A stretch of 8,009 bases of DNA from Prolixibacteraceae bacterium (GCA_027451165.1 DAIDJX010000078.1:4359-12367), one strand, 5' to 3'. Counted from the stretch's first letter, positions 1-6,962 are shown. Translations and numbers: made by a program. The notes: a model not told the origin generated them from the sequence alone.

Positions 1-375
1 GAATTCATATACGAAAATATTAGTTATAACGAATATTGGGTTGAGGATACAAAAAATGAGGGCAGGATAGTAAATATCGATGAGGTAATCAGAACCATCG
101 ACACGGTATTGGAAGGCGGGAACTGTTTTTCACAGGAAATGCTCTATTCTCTGGTTACCCAGCGCCCGGTAATCCGGGATGAAATCCTTTCCGACCGGGA
201 AATACAGATTGTGGAGCTGATTTGTTACGGTTATTCCGCCGGTGAAATTGCCGATAAGCTCTTCCTCAGCAAGAGGACGGTTGAAAAGCACAGGGCCAAT
301 ATTCTGGATAAAACGAATTGCAAAAACACAGCAAAGCTGGTAGCCTGGGCAATGAAAAACAATTTTGTCCGGTAA
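1..375 (+). CDS. LuxR-family response regulator, C-terminal part (5' truncated by window edge)
   Basis: The frame is open from base 1 to the TAA at 373-375, giving 124 visible residues, so the true start lies upstream of the window. The TTG at 109 is an internal leucine codon and not a credible start. Visible residues about 62-124 form a LuxR/GerE helix-turn-helix: it opens with LSDREIQIVELI, has the GYSAGEIADKL scaffold helices, and the recognition helix is LSKRTVEKHRANILDKT, followed by the usual NTAKLVAWAM dimerisation helix. Residues about 22-45 (IVNIDEVIRTIDTVLEGGNCFS) resemble the end of a receiver domain and the linker of NarL/FixJ-type regulators. The protein is therefore probably a cytoplasmic two-component DNA-binding regulator. 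The phospho-acceptor Asp is outside the window, so the receiver is inferred. Its targets and partner kinase cannot be told. It converges on the creatininase gene with only six bases between the stop codons. Confidence 0.88.
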   Translation, partial: EFIYENISYNEYWVEDTKNEGRIVNIDEVIRTIDTVLEGGNCFSQEMLYSLVTQRPVIRDEILSDREIQIVELICYGYSAGEIADKLFLSKRTVEKHRANILDKTNCKNTAKLVAWAMKNNFVR

Positions 376-381
376 ACGCTT

Positions 382-1263
382 TCAGTTTTGATTGGTCCTG
401 AGGGGATCAGCAGCCTCTCTGTAGAATTGTTCCTGTAATCCGGGAATCACCTTATCAGCCTTCACTTTCCGGATTACTTCCACCAATTGTTTTACTTCGT
501 CATCATTCAGTAATTTTCCGGCCTGAGGAGCAGCTTTACTACCATCTCCGGAATAATGGTTGGGAAAGCGCGCATACCACCAGATGCCTGAATATACATG
601 GTCAAGCTGTTTCATACGTGCCTGGTCTTCCCCCGACTGTAATCCGGCCCTGTCTTTATGTACCAGGTCAGGGACAATATCCAGCATGGATGAAGTTTCT
701 GTATTGCCGGCATGTTGGTCATTAGGGTCCTGAAAAGTAAGTTTCTCCGCTGCCTTAACCACTTCAGGATTTTCGGAAGGCTGGAAAACATAGAGGGCAT
801 ATTCCCGCTTTTCGGACAGCTGGGCCATTCCGAAATAATTCAGGAAGGCATTGTTTCCGCCGTGACCGTTTACGATGATTATCTTCCTGAAACCATTACG
901 GTTCAGTTCATCCAGTGTTTCCTGCAATACTTTCCAGATCAGTTCCGGAGAATAGGCAATGGTCCCAGGCTGGTGCCTTGCTTCATTAATCTGGCTGAAA
1001 TAATACCAGGGAAAGACAACGGTGTACTCTTTCTGTGCAGCCCGGAGAGAAATTTCACGGGCAGCCAGCAGATCTGTTCCCAGTGGCATATGGGGCCCGT
1101 GCTTCTCGAAAACTCCTATTGGAAGAATACAGGTTTGGGAACTCATCTCCACTGCTTTGATGAAATCCGGGGCAGTAAGTTCCTCCAGTTTGGCGGGAAG
1201 TGTCTGGGCAGCAACAGCCCCAAAAAAAGAAATGAAGAGGATAGTAGCCAATGTTGTTTTCAT
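382..1263 (-). CDS. Exported creatininase-family metal-dependent amidohydrolase
   Basis: The protein has 293 residues. It begins with a Sec-type signal peptide (KTT, then a hydrophobic stretch to about residue 19, with a likely cleavage after AVAAQ), so it is predicted to be periplasmic; this also supports the ATG at 1263 as the start. The body is a creatininase fold: LPIGVFEKHGPHMPLGTD carries E53, H55 and D64, which match metal ligands E34, H36 and D45 of Pseudomonas creatininase. VNGHGGNN supplies H134, and HAGNTETSSM supplies H184 and E189. Creatininase proper has GHYEN at the second motif, with Glu as a ligand. Here it is GHGGN, as in the wider family that includes MftE-like peptidases and FAPy-type deformylases. 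True creatininase activity is thus doubtful, and the substrate (an amide or cyclic amide) is unknown. The gene appears monocistronic, between a convergent regulator and a divergent small gene. Confidence 0.88.
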   Translation of the reverse strand: MKTTLATILFISFFGAVAAQTLPAKLEELTAPDFIKAVEMSSQTCILPIGVFEKHGPHMPLGTDLLAAREISLRAAQKEYTVVFPWYYFSQINEARHQPGTIAYSPELIWKVLQETLDELNRNGFRKIIIVNGHGGNNAFLNYFGMAQLSEKREYALYVFQPSENPEVVKAAEKLTFQDPNDQHAGNTETSSMLDIVPDLVHKDRAGLQSGEDQARMKQLDHVYSGIWWYARFPNHYSGDGSKAAPQAGKLLNDDEVKQLVEVIRKVKADKVIPGLQEQFYREAADPLRTNQN

Positions 1264-1282
1264 AACACAGTTTTTAGAGTCT

Positions 1283-1309
1283 TAAAAATACGATTCTTCT
1301 GAATATCAA
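1283..1309 (-). promoter_or_regulatory. Weak candidate promoter for the creatininase gene
   Basis: On the - strand TATTTTTA (1290-1283) resembles the Bacteroidetes -7 box TAnnTTTG with a mismatch at the last base. A TTG (1309-1307) lies 16 bases upstream, shorter than the usual spacing of about 19-21. It sits about 20 bases before the ATG. It is a weak match and the best I see in this spacer for that direction. Confidence 0.25.
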
Positions 1310-1368
1310 CCCCCGGAATTCATACAATTTCAGGCTAAAAACGTTCATTTACTGGAAAAAGGGGCCCG

Positions 1369-1380
1369 TTTACCGGTAAA
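1369..1380. repeat. Perfect 12-bp palindrome TTTACCGGTAAA in divergent spacer
   Basis: TTTACCGGTAAA equals its own reverse complement. It lies between the divergent creatininase and small orphan genes, 26 bases upstream of the TATCTTTG -7 box of the orphan gene. Such a place fits an operator for a dimeric regulator, but a 12-bp palindrome can arise by chance and I recognise no known binding site. Confidence 0.35.
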
Positions 1381-1406
1381 TCCTATGCTTTACTACATCA
1401 GCCCCC

Positions 1407-1414
1407 TATCTTTG
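1407..1414 (+). promoter_or_regulatory. Bacteroidetes-type -7 box TATCTTTG
   Basis: TATCTTTG matches the Bacteroidetes housekeeping -7 consensus TAnnTTTG exactly and ends 19 bases before the ATG at 1434. No clear TTTG/TTG -33 box is found at the usual spacing, so the promoter may be weak or activator-dependent. The mRNA leader would be very short, roughly 10-15 bases. Confidence 0.6.
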
Positions 1415-1433
1415 ATTCATATCTTTTTAAACC

Positions 1434-1724
1434 ATGAAAACAGTTTTACTTTTCTCTTCGATTTTTTATCTGCTTGGACTGAAGGTGGGGAATACCGTTG
1501 AACTATTCAAGAAACTGGTGGCCCCCGTGAAATCCATCATGTCAGCGCCTGTGCCGAAGCCTGAAAAACCGGAAAAGAGCTTTTTCTATAAGCCAGATGA
1601 AGTAAAGGCTGAGAAAAAAACAGTCCGGAAAAAGAAAGACAACTCAGCGTTTATGGTGACACCTGCCACAACACAGGCAGTGAAAGAAAACAACGCCACA
1701 CGGGAGGAATTGCTGGTCCATTGA
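1434..1724 (+). CDS. Small lysine/proline-rich protein with N-terminal hydrophobic segment, unknown function
   Basis: The protein has 96 residues and I recognise no family. It starts with one hydrophobic stretch (about residues 4-16, TVLLFSSIFYLLGL), which could be a signal anchor or a short signal peptide without an obvious cleavage site. A strongly basic, proline-containing region follows at about 38-70 (APVPKPEKPEKS, then KAEKKTVRKKKDN). The tail is polar and low in complexity. It looks like an N-terminally anchored, disordered basic tail, perhaps envelope-associated; this is inference only. That it is a real gene is supported by an exact TATCTTTG box just upstream, an ATG start, and a hairpin with a T-rich 3' flank overlapping its stop codon. 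It appears to be its own transcription unit, divergent from the creatininase gene and convergent with ppk2. Confidence 0.7.
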   Translation: MKTVLLFSSIFYLLGLKVGNTVELFKKLVAPVKSIMSAPVPKPEKPEKSFFYKPDEVKAEKKTVRKKKDNSAFMVTPATTQAVKENNATREELLVH

Positions 1725-1740
1725 CCAGCTTTCCGTGTTT
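1706..1740 (+). terminator. Hairpin terminator overlapping the stop codon of the small orphan gene
   Basis: GCTGGTC-CATT-GACCAGC (1712-1729) forms a perfect 7-bp stem with a 4-base loop. It can be extended by GGAA (1706-1709) pairing with TTCC (1731-1734) across a small internal loop. The 3' flank TTTCCGTGTTT is T-rich but interrupted. The TGA stop (1722-1724) falls at the loop/3'-arm junction. On the - strand there is no T run after the hairpin, so it serves mainly the + gene. Confidence 0.6.
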
Positions 1741-1772
1741 ATGAAACATACCAATTTTTGAAATCAGAAAAG

Positions 1773-2519
1773 CTAAGAATCCTGTTTCCTGAAAATTTCT
1801 GTTTCCAGTGGGGGCCACTGAAGGTTCATATCCTGGAGCGTTTTTAGTAAAATTCCCGCTGCCACCCAGTTTTTCTGCCAATTTTTATCTGATGGGATAA
1901 CATGCCAGGGAATCCCGTTGCATCTTGTAAAGATATCCTGGTATACTTTCAGGTACTGCTCTCTTTTTTTCAGGGTATCCCAATCACCGTCGTTGTGCTT
2001 CCAGTGTTTTTCCGGGTTGGTTATTCTTTCGTTCAGCCGCTCAAGTTGTTGTTCTTCTGAAACAGCCATAAGAAATTTAATCACTTTGGTTCCGTTTTGT
2101 TCCAGTAACTCTTCAAAATCATTGATAAGAGCATACCTTTTTTCTATGATTTCCGGAGGGATAAATCCTTCCACCGCAGGAACGAGAATGTCTTCATAAT
2201 GAGAGCGGACAAAAACCTGCAGCATCCCTTTGGCAGGGGCTTGTTTATGGACCCGCCAGAGAAAGTCATGTGCATATTCTTCCGGCGTAGGTTTTTTGAA
2301 ACTATAAACGGAAACTCCGACCGGATTGCAATATTCCAGGAGATCCCTTACCAGGCCATCCTTACCGGAGGCATCAAGCCCCTGAAGGACAATCAGGATG
2401 CTGTGCTTTTTTTCTGCATACATCTGGTACTGGAGATCACCAATTTCCCTGACCATTTTTTCAGTTTTGTCCTTGATGACTTCCTTTTCCAAATCCCTGA
2501 GCTGAGTTGTAAATTCCAT
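1773..2519 (-). CDS. ppk2: PPK2-family polyphosphate kinase / polyP:nucleotide phosphotransferase
   Basis: The protein has 248 residues, a single PPK2 domain, and is predicted cytoplasmic. PPK2 enzymes move phosphate between polyphosphate and nucleoside mono- or diphosphates. The Walker A loop is LQGLDASGKDG (G47, D49, G52, K53, G55). The Walker B region is FVRSHYEDILVP (R105, S106, H107, Y108, E109, D110). Further conserved parts are FLMAVSEEQQLERLNER, then KHWKHNDGDWD (lid/WK motif), and PWHVIPSDKNW near the C-terminus. The SHYED motif and one-domain length place it nearest class III. Canonical members read FNRS and usually have Arg in LVxRV; here these are V104 and a PAV sequence, so nucleotide preference may differ. 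The ATG at 2519 is preceded by a good promoter and an A/T-rich leader without a strong Shine-Dalgarno. It is divergent from a glycogen-binding protein gene. Confidence 0.92.
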   Translation of the reverse strand: MEFTTQLRDLEKEVIKDKTEKMVREIGDLQYQMYAEKKHSILIVLQGLDASGKDGLVRDLLEYCNPVGVSVYSFKKPTPEEYAHDFLWRVHKQAPAKGMLQVFVRSHYEDILVPAVEGFIPPEIIEKRYALINDFEELLEQNGTKVIKFLMAVSEEQQLERLNERITNPEKHWKHNDGDWDTLKKREQYLKVYQDIFTRCNGIPWHVIPSDKNWQKNWVAAGILLKTLQDMNLQWPPLETEIFRKQDS

Positions 2520-2539
2520 TATTTTAAAGGCTTAGTTTA

Positions 2540-2569
2540 TAAAGATAATGTAAACCATTGCTTAACAAA
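2540..2569 (-). promoter_or_regulatory. Promoter for ppk2
   Basis: On the - strand TTTG (2569-2566), an 18-base spacer and TATCTTTA (2547-2540) closely match the Bacteroidetes promoter TTTG-N19-21-TAnnTTTG, with one mismatch in the -7 box. The box ends 20 bases before the ATG of ppk2. A short inverted repeat TTAAC-N5-GTTAA (2562-2576) overlaps the -33 element. Confidence 0.55.
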
Positions 2570-2642
2570 CGGTTAAAATATTCTGTAAAGGTAATCTTCT
2601 TAAAACAAACTCACTTAATTTGCATCTGATTACTTACAGCAG

Positions 2643-2656
2643 CACATCAAAATGTG
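2643..2656. repeat. Inverted repeat CACAT-N4-ATGTG abutting the -7 box
   Basis: CACAT (2643-2647), spacer CAAA, ATGTG (2652-2656) is a perfect 5+5 inverted repeat that ends exactly where the TAACTTTG box begins. It would lie in the promoter spacer, where a bound regulator could block or remodel RNA polymerase. Its function is inferred from position only. Confidence 0.4.
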
Positions 2657-2664
2657 TAACTTTG
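2657..2664 (+). promoter_or_regulatory. Bacteroidetes-type -7 box TAACTTTG for the CBM48 gene
   Basis: TAACTTTG matches TAnnTTTG exactly and ends 19 bases before the ATG at 2684. The expected -33 position (about 2634) has only TTAC, a poor match, so activation or weak expression is possible. Confidence 0.6.
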
Positions 2665-2683
2665 ACAACATAAATCATTAATC

Positions 2684-2989
2684 ATGAGCATTAAAAAACA
2701 ATTTCTGAAGTCAAAACCGGTTTGCAAAGTCAGTTTTAAAGTATCCAAAGAGCTGGCCAATGGCGCTTCCAAGGTAAATATCTCCGGGGAGTTCAACAAC
2801 TGGAGTGAAACCACGGATGAAATGAATGCACTTAAAGATGGTTCCTTTTCCTTATCGCTGGATCTTGAATCCGGAAGGTCCTATCAGTTCCGGTACCTTC
2901 TCGATGGCTCCATCTGGGTAAATGATGAAGCTGCGGATCATTACCAGGACAGTGGGCTCAACTCCCAGAACGCTGTTATTGAATTATAG
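2684..2989 (+). CDS. Stand-alone glycogen-binding (CBM48 / isoamylase early-set) domain protein
   Basis: The protein has 101 residues and consists almost wholly of one early-set beta-sandwich, the fold that binds alpha-glucan in AMPK beta subunits and in branching or debranching enzymes. The signature is easily seen: V31-NISGEFNNWS (G35, F37, N38, W40), then the M47 and D52-G53 turn, YQFRYLLDG (67-75), W78 and NDEAADHY (80-87), ending with NAVIEL. There is no catalytic domain, signal peptide or membrane segment, so it is predicted to be a cytoplasmic carbohydrate-binding or scaffold protein; the ligand (glycogen or another alpha-glucan) is inferred from the family. The ATG follows a TAACTTTG box at a normal distance. 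The gene is divergent from ppk2 and converges on the rhamnosidase gene, with ten bases between the stop codons. Confidence 0.88.
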   Translation: MSIKKQFLKSKPVCKVSFKVSKELANGASKVNISGEFNNWSETTDEMNALKDGSFSLSLDLESGRSYQFRYLLDGSIWVNDEAADHYQDSGLNSQNAVIEL

Positions 2990-2999
2990 GGTAAACCCA

Positions 3000-5690
3000 C
3001 TATTTCAGCACAAAGGCATAACTACCTGAGGAAAGGAGGTAATTGCCCTCTTCCGTGGAAATGCCTTTGACTTTTCCTGAAGCCACATCCACGCCATTTT
3101 CCAGTAGTGTGGCACCGGCCCTTAGCACCGGAGGAATGAACAATGCTTCAGAGTTGGCCGGAACAGTAACATTCATGGAAAAAGTTTCCTGATTGACATT
3201 CCAGGAAACAAGGAGTTTTCCATAGTTCGTTTCATATTCCGCTTTCACTGATTTCAGGTCGCCTACCGGTTCAGGGCGGAGAATGATTCGTTTGAATCCG
3301 GGCTTTTTCTCACAGATATTGACACCGGCGAGGGTATTCCACATCCATTCACCGACACAACCCAGTGCAAAATGGTTTCTGGAGTTCATGCCTTCCGGTC
3401 TTTCAGTATCGGAATTCCACAGTTCCCAAATGGAAGAGGCACCTTTTTCCACCATATAGCCCCAGGAGGGGTAAGTGGTTTGGTTGATCATTTGGTAAGC
3501 CAGATCATGATTGCCTGTACTGGACAACACAGGCAATATGTAGCCGGTACCCAGGAAACCTGTTGTCGGATGAACATCCTTAGCTTTTACGCTCTCGACA
3601 AGGTTTTTAACGACCTGGTCTTTCAGTTCCGGCGGTGTAATCCCGAATGCCAGCGGCAACAGACTGGAAGTCTGTGTTTTACCTGGATAGAAAAGAGAGT
3701 CTTTATGCCAGTATGCCTGCTGATAGGCAGCAGCAATCTTCCGGGAAAGATCATCATAATAAGTGGCATCGGCATTTTTTCCAATAACTGCAGCCATTTT
3801 GGAAAGTAAGCGGGCGGAATAGGAGAAATAGGCGGTACCGATCGGCTCTGACGGAGTTTTTTCCACGGCTATCCAGTCTCCATATCCGTTCCATTCTCCC
3901 TTTTTCCCCCAGATGTAAATCAGGTTCCGGCTTTGGGCATGCATGTAATCCACCCATTTTTTCATGGTTTCATAATGCTCGCTGATGATTCGGGTATCCC
4001 CGTAATAAAGGTAAGTGTACCAGGGAATCATGACACAGGCGTCGCCCCAGCCGGGCTTAGAGGGCCCTTCCACGACAATAGCCGGACTGACATCATGCAC
4101 CCATCCGGCAGAATCCTGGCCGTCGGCGATATCGGTCATCCATTTATTCCAGAACCGGTTCAGGTTCATGTTGAAATTGGCGGTTGGGGCAAAAATCTGA
4201 GCATCGCCCATCCATCCCAATCTTTCATCCCTTTGCGGGCAATCGGTGGGAACCGTAAAAAAGTTGCCCCGCTGTCCCCAGGTGATGTTTTTGTAAATGG
4301 CATTGATCAGCTGGTTGGAAGTTTCCAGTTTTCCGGTGAAAGGCTCATCGGTGTGGATAACTTTCCCGGCGAGGTCGGTGATATCGGGTTTTTGCTTCAG
4401 ACCGGAGACCTGGACATATTGAAATCCATGGTAGGTAAATTTAGGTTCCCAAACCAATTCCTCCCCGTTGCAGATGATGCGGTCGGTGGCTTTTGCAGAG
4501 CGCAGGTTTTCCTGGGCCACAGTGCCGTCTTCATGCAGCAATTCTGCATACCGCAGCGTGATGGTATCTCCTTTCGCCCCATTAACAATCATACGTGCCC
4601 AGCCAACGATGTTTTGTCCCAGGTCAAACACATATTCGCCGGGGACAGGTTCTGTCAGACTGACCGCATCAACTTCCATTTGTTCCCGGAGGGGCGGAAA
4701 AACGGGGCCATCCACACTGCCTCCGAAGGAGGCTGGTTCCGCAACAGCCCAGGCCGAATCATCGAATCCGGCTTCGTCCCATCCTGGCAATTCCAGATTA
4801 GCATCATAGGTTTCCCCGTGGTAAATATGGTCATAAACAATTGGCGAATCGTGCCATTTCCAGGTGGTATCGGTACCAAAAGTAGTCACGGTGCCATCCT
4901 CAAAAGTCAGTTCCAGCATAGCCAGCATCTGAAGTGGCCCTTCACTGTAACGGACGCCCCCTTTCCAGCCTACACCGCCCGACCACCACATGTTACCCAG
5001 GATGGCTCCCAATGCATTATTACCCACTTGCAACATTCCGGTGACATCGTAAACCTGGTATTCCACTCTTTTCCGGAAGTCGGTCCAGCCGGGAGTAAGC
5101 AGGTCTTCCCCTACCCTGTTCCCGTTGATGTAAAAGACATAGTTTCCCAGACCGGTAACATACAGCCGGGCTTTTGCCAGTTCCTGTTCCGGAAGGCTAA
5201 TTTCCTTTCTCATTAAAGCAGATCTTCCTGGTTTTTCCTTAGACCGGGCTATCCAGGAAGCTTTCCAGTCGGATGAGGAAAGGAGCCCCATTTCCCAGGA
5301 AGCTGTCTCACTCCAATCAGAAACCTTTCCCTCCTGATCCCATATTCTTAGTTTCCAGTAGCATGTTTGTCCGGTGGTTAAGGGTTTACCCTGATAGGGG
5401 ATAAACACCGATTGATCAGACTTCACCATCCCTGAATCCCACAGATCGGCTTTCCCTTCCACGGCTCCTTCCGGAGTGGAAGCAACCAGCACCTGGTAGG
5501 CAGTCTGGGAAGCTCCTCGCCGGGAATCGATCATTTTCCACTGAAGCAGCGGTTGTTTCCTGACAATACCCAGGGGATCGACCTGACCCTCACATTGCAA
5601 TTCTCCCACATTGGGGCCGGATCCGGGGTAGGAACAGGAAGCCACCACCAGGATCACCAGGATGGTCAAGAGAAAGGAAATTTTTTTCAT
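3000..5690 (-). CDS. GH78 alpha-L-rhamnosidase, lipoprotein
   Basis: The 896-residue protein hydrolyses terminal alpha-L-rhamnosyl bonds. A lipoprotein signal peptide ends in the lipobox VVASC, with C19 lipidated. The residues after it (SYPGSG) lack the acidic Bacteroidetes surface-export signal, so a periplasmic-facing location is more likely than the cell surface. Domains in order are an Ig/Fn3-like N-terminal domain (about 28-150), a beta-sandwich of the Bac_rhamnosid_N type (about 160-330), a second beta domain (about 335-450), the alpha6/alpha6 catalytic barrel (about 452-790) and a C-terminal beta domain (about 795-896). TDCPQRDERLGWMGDAQ carries D483, E489 (general acid), W493 and D496, spaced as D630, E636, W640 and D643 of Streptomyces Rha78A. 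IWELW gives E756, the likely catalytic base (E895 equivalent), with H773 in SRNHFALG. All key residues are intact. The start is one base after the rhaA stop, which suggests translational coupling in the rhamnose operon. The natural substrate is unknown. Confidence 0.95.
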   Translation of the reverse strand: MKKISFLLTILVILVVASCSYPGSGPNVGELQCEGQVDPLGIVRKQPLLQWKMIDSRRGASQTAYQVLVASTPEGAVEGKADLWDSGMVKSDQSVFIPYQGKPLTTGQTCYWKLRIWDQEGKVSDWSETASWEMGLLSSSDWKASWIARSKEKPGRSALMRKEISLPEQELAKARLYVTGLGNYVFYINGNRVGEDLLTPGWTDFRKRVEYQVYDVTGMLQVGNNALGAILGNMWWSGGVGWKGGVRYSEGPLQMLAMLELTFEDGTVTTFGTDTTWKWHDSPIVYDHIYHGETYDANLELPGWDEAGFDDSAWAVAEPASFGGSVDGPVFPPLREQMEVDAVSLTEPVPGEYVFDLGQNIVGWARMIVNGAKGDTITLRYAELLHEDGTVAQENLRSAKATDRIICNGEELVWEPKFTYHGFQYVQVSGLKQKPDITDLAGKVIHTDEPFTGKLETSNQLINAIYKNITWGQRGNFFTVPTDCPQRDERLGWMGDAQIFAPTANFNMNLNRFWNKWMTDIADGQDSAGWVHDVSPAIVVEGPSKPGWGDACVMIPWYTYLYYGDTRIISEHYETMKKWVDYMHAQSRNLIYIWGKKGEWNGYGDWIAVEKTPSEPIGTAYFSYSARLLSKMAAVIGKNADATYYDDLSRKIAAAYQQAYWHKDSLFYPGKTQTSSLLPLAFGITPPELKDQVVKNLVESVKAKDVHPTTGFLGTGYILPVLSSTGNHDLAYQMINQTTYPSWGYMVEKGASSIWELWNSDTERPEGMNSRNHFALGCVGEWMWNTLAGVNICEKKPGFKRIILRPEPVGDLKSVKAEYETNYGKLLVSWNVNQETFSMNVTVPANSEALFIPPVLRAGATLLENGVDVASGKVKGISTEEGNYLLSSGSYAFVLK

Positions 5691-5691
5691 C

Positions 5692-6957
5692 TTATCTAAG
5701 TCTTAGCACTTCATTTTCATATTTCTGAATTTCAGCAATATAATCTGCCCCTACCGCAACATTGTTGATCAGACAGAAATAATTCCAAACGGCTCCGAAA
5801 GGCATGGTTTTCAACAACTCCAGTGTAGCCAGTCTTTCAAAATTCTTACCGGCTTCTTCCCATTCCCTGATTTTGGCTGTCGGCTCAAGCAAGGCAAGCA
5901 GGAAGGCCTGCTGGGCAGCGCGGGTACCCACGACGTATGCCCCAATGCGGTTCAGGCTGGCGTCAAAATAATCCAGACCGATATTCACTCTTTTCAGTGC
6001 ATTAGCCCTGATGATTTCGTTGGCAATCAGCTGAATTTCATCATTCAGAATGACTACATGGTCACTGTCCCAGCGTACGCCGCGGGTTACATGGAGGAGC
6101 AGTTCGGGAACAAATCCCAGAATTGCGGAAATTTTGTCACCCACCTGTTCAGTAGGATGGAAATGACCGTTGTCGAGGGTAATCAACACATCGTTTTGTA
6201 CGGCATAACAGAGGTAAAACTCATGTGACCCGACCACCATCGCTTCGGAACCAATACCAAAGAGTTTTGATTCCACCGCATCCTTAAGATGTTCTTTTGG
6301 AAACTTCTCGGCAAAAATCTGATCCAGCGAGTCTTTCAGCAAGGCACGGTATCCGGCCCTGTCGACCGGCACATCCTTGGAACCATCTGGTATCCAGAGG
6401 TTATGTACTGAAGGAACGCCAAGTTGTTTACCCATTTCAGCAGAAATCCGGCGGCAGCGTTTGGTATGTTCAATCCAGAATTTCCGGTACTCTTCATTTT
6501 TGGAAGAAAGGGTAAAACCATCGTTGGCTTTGGGATGGGAAAAACAGGTACAGTTGAAATCAAGGCCAATACCCTGTTCTTTTGCCCAGTCGATCCAGGA
6601 TTGGAAGTGTTTCAGTTCAATCTGATCCCTGTCGACAAATTCTCCGCCAAAATCGCCATAAATAGCGTGGAGGCTGAGTTTTTGCTTCCCGGGGAGGAGC
6701 GACATCACCTTCTCAATATCGGCCTTTAATTCCTGAATGGTTCTGGCCTTTCCCGGGTAATTTCCGGTTACCTGGATACCGCCGCCGCCCAGTTCTGCAT
6801 CGGGGGTTTCAAAACCACCGACATCATCGGTCTGCCAGCAATGCAGGCTAATCACCACTTCATCCATTTTTTTTAGGGCCGCATCCGTATCAATGCCCAG
6901 TTCGGCATATGCTTCCTTTGCTATTTCATACGCTTTAAATACTTGCTCTTTTTCCAT
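5692..6957 (-). CDS. rhaA: L-rhamnose isomerase
   Basis: The 421-residue protein aligns along its whole length with Escherichia coli RhaA (419 residues), for example HCWQTDDVGGFE, TGNYPGKAR, GLDFN, CFSHP, DGFTLS, IPDGSKD and AVESKLFGIG. It converts L-rhamnose to L-rhamnulose in the cytoplasm (EC 5.3.1.14). It is a TIM-barrel metalloenzyme; ligands can be placed with a constant offset of five from E. coli: E229, D262 (LDNGHFHP), H289 (LLHVTR) and D329 (GLDYFDAS) for the structural metal, and H265, D297 and D299 (RWDSDH) for the catalytic metal. All are present. The ATG at 6957 matches the N-terminus of E. coli RhaA and is preceded by an A/T-rich stretch without a Shine-Dalgarno. The gene lies 106 bases after rhaM and one base before the GH78 start. 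In Bacteroides it is often named rhaI. Confidence 0.98.
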   Translation of the reverse strand: MEKEQVFKAYEIAKEAYAELGIDTDAALKKMDEVVISLHCWQTDDVGGFETPDAELGGGGIQVTGNYPGKARTIQELKADIEKVMSLLPGKQKLSLHAIYGDFGGEFVDRDQIELKHFQSWIDWAKEQGIGLDFNCTCFSHPKANDGFTLSSKNEEYRKFWIEHTKRCRRISAEMGKQLGVPSVHNLWIPDGSKDVPVDRAGYRALLKDSLDQIFAEKFPKEHLKDAVESKLFGIGSEAMVVGSHEFYLCYAVQNDVLITLDNGHFHPTEQVGDKISAILGFVPELLLHVTRGVRWDSDHVVILNDEIQLIANEIIRANALKRVNIGLDYFDASLNRIGAYVVGTRAAQQAFLLALLEPTAKIREWEEAGKNFERLATLELLKTMPFGAVWNYFCLINNVAVGADYIAEIQKYENEVLRLR

Positions 6958-6962
6958 GATTA

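Noticed and set aside
1..6. GAATTC (EcoRI site) exactly at the window start
   Set aside because: It might mark a cloned-fragment end, but a second site occurs at 1316-1321 and the ORF runs through it normally; nothing biological is implied.
109..375. Start of the LuxR-type gene at TTG 109
   Set aside because: The frame is open to base 1 and the upstream residues look like the end of a receiver domain, so the start lies outside the window.
712..1302. 196-codon ORF on the + strand across the creatininase gene
   Set aside because: It is antisense to a gene with clear metal-binding motifs and a signal peptide, and the product resembles nothing known.
1742..1760. GTTT-CAT-AAAC on the - strand as a ppk2 terminator
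   Set aside because: A 4-bp A/T-rich stem is too weak, and no U-tract follows.
2989..2998. GGGTAAACCC between the convergent CBM48 and GH78 genes as a terminator
   Set aside because: The stem is only three usable base pairs with no T run on either strand.
3933..5216. 427-codon ORF on the + strand inside the rhamnosidase gene
   Set aside because: It lies wholly antisense to a GH78 gene with all catalytic residues intact. The predicted protein has no domain or typical composition and there is no promoter; it is a shadow of codon use.
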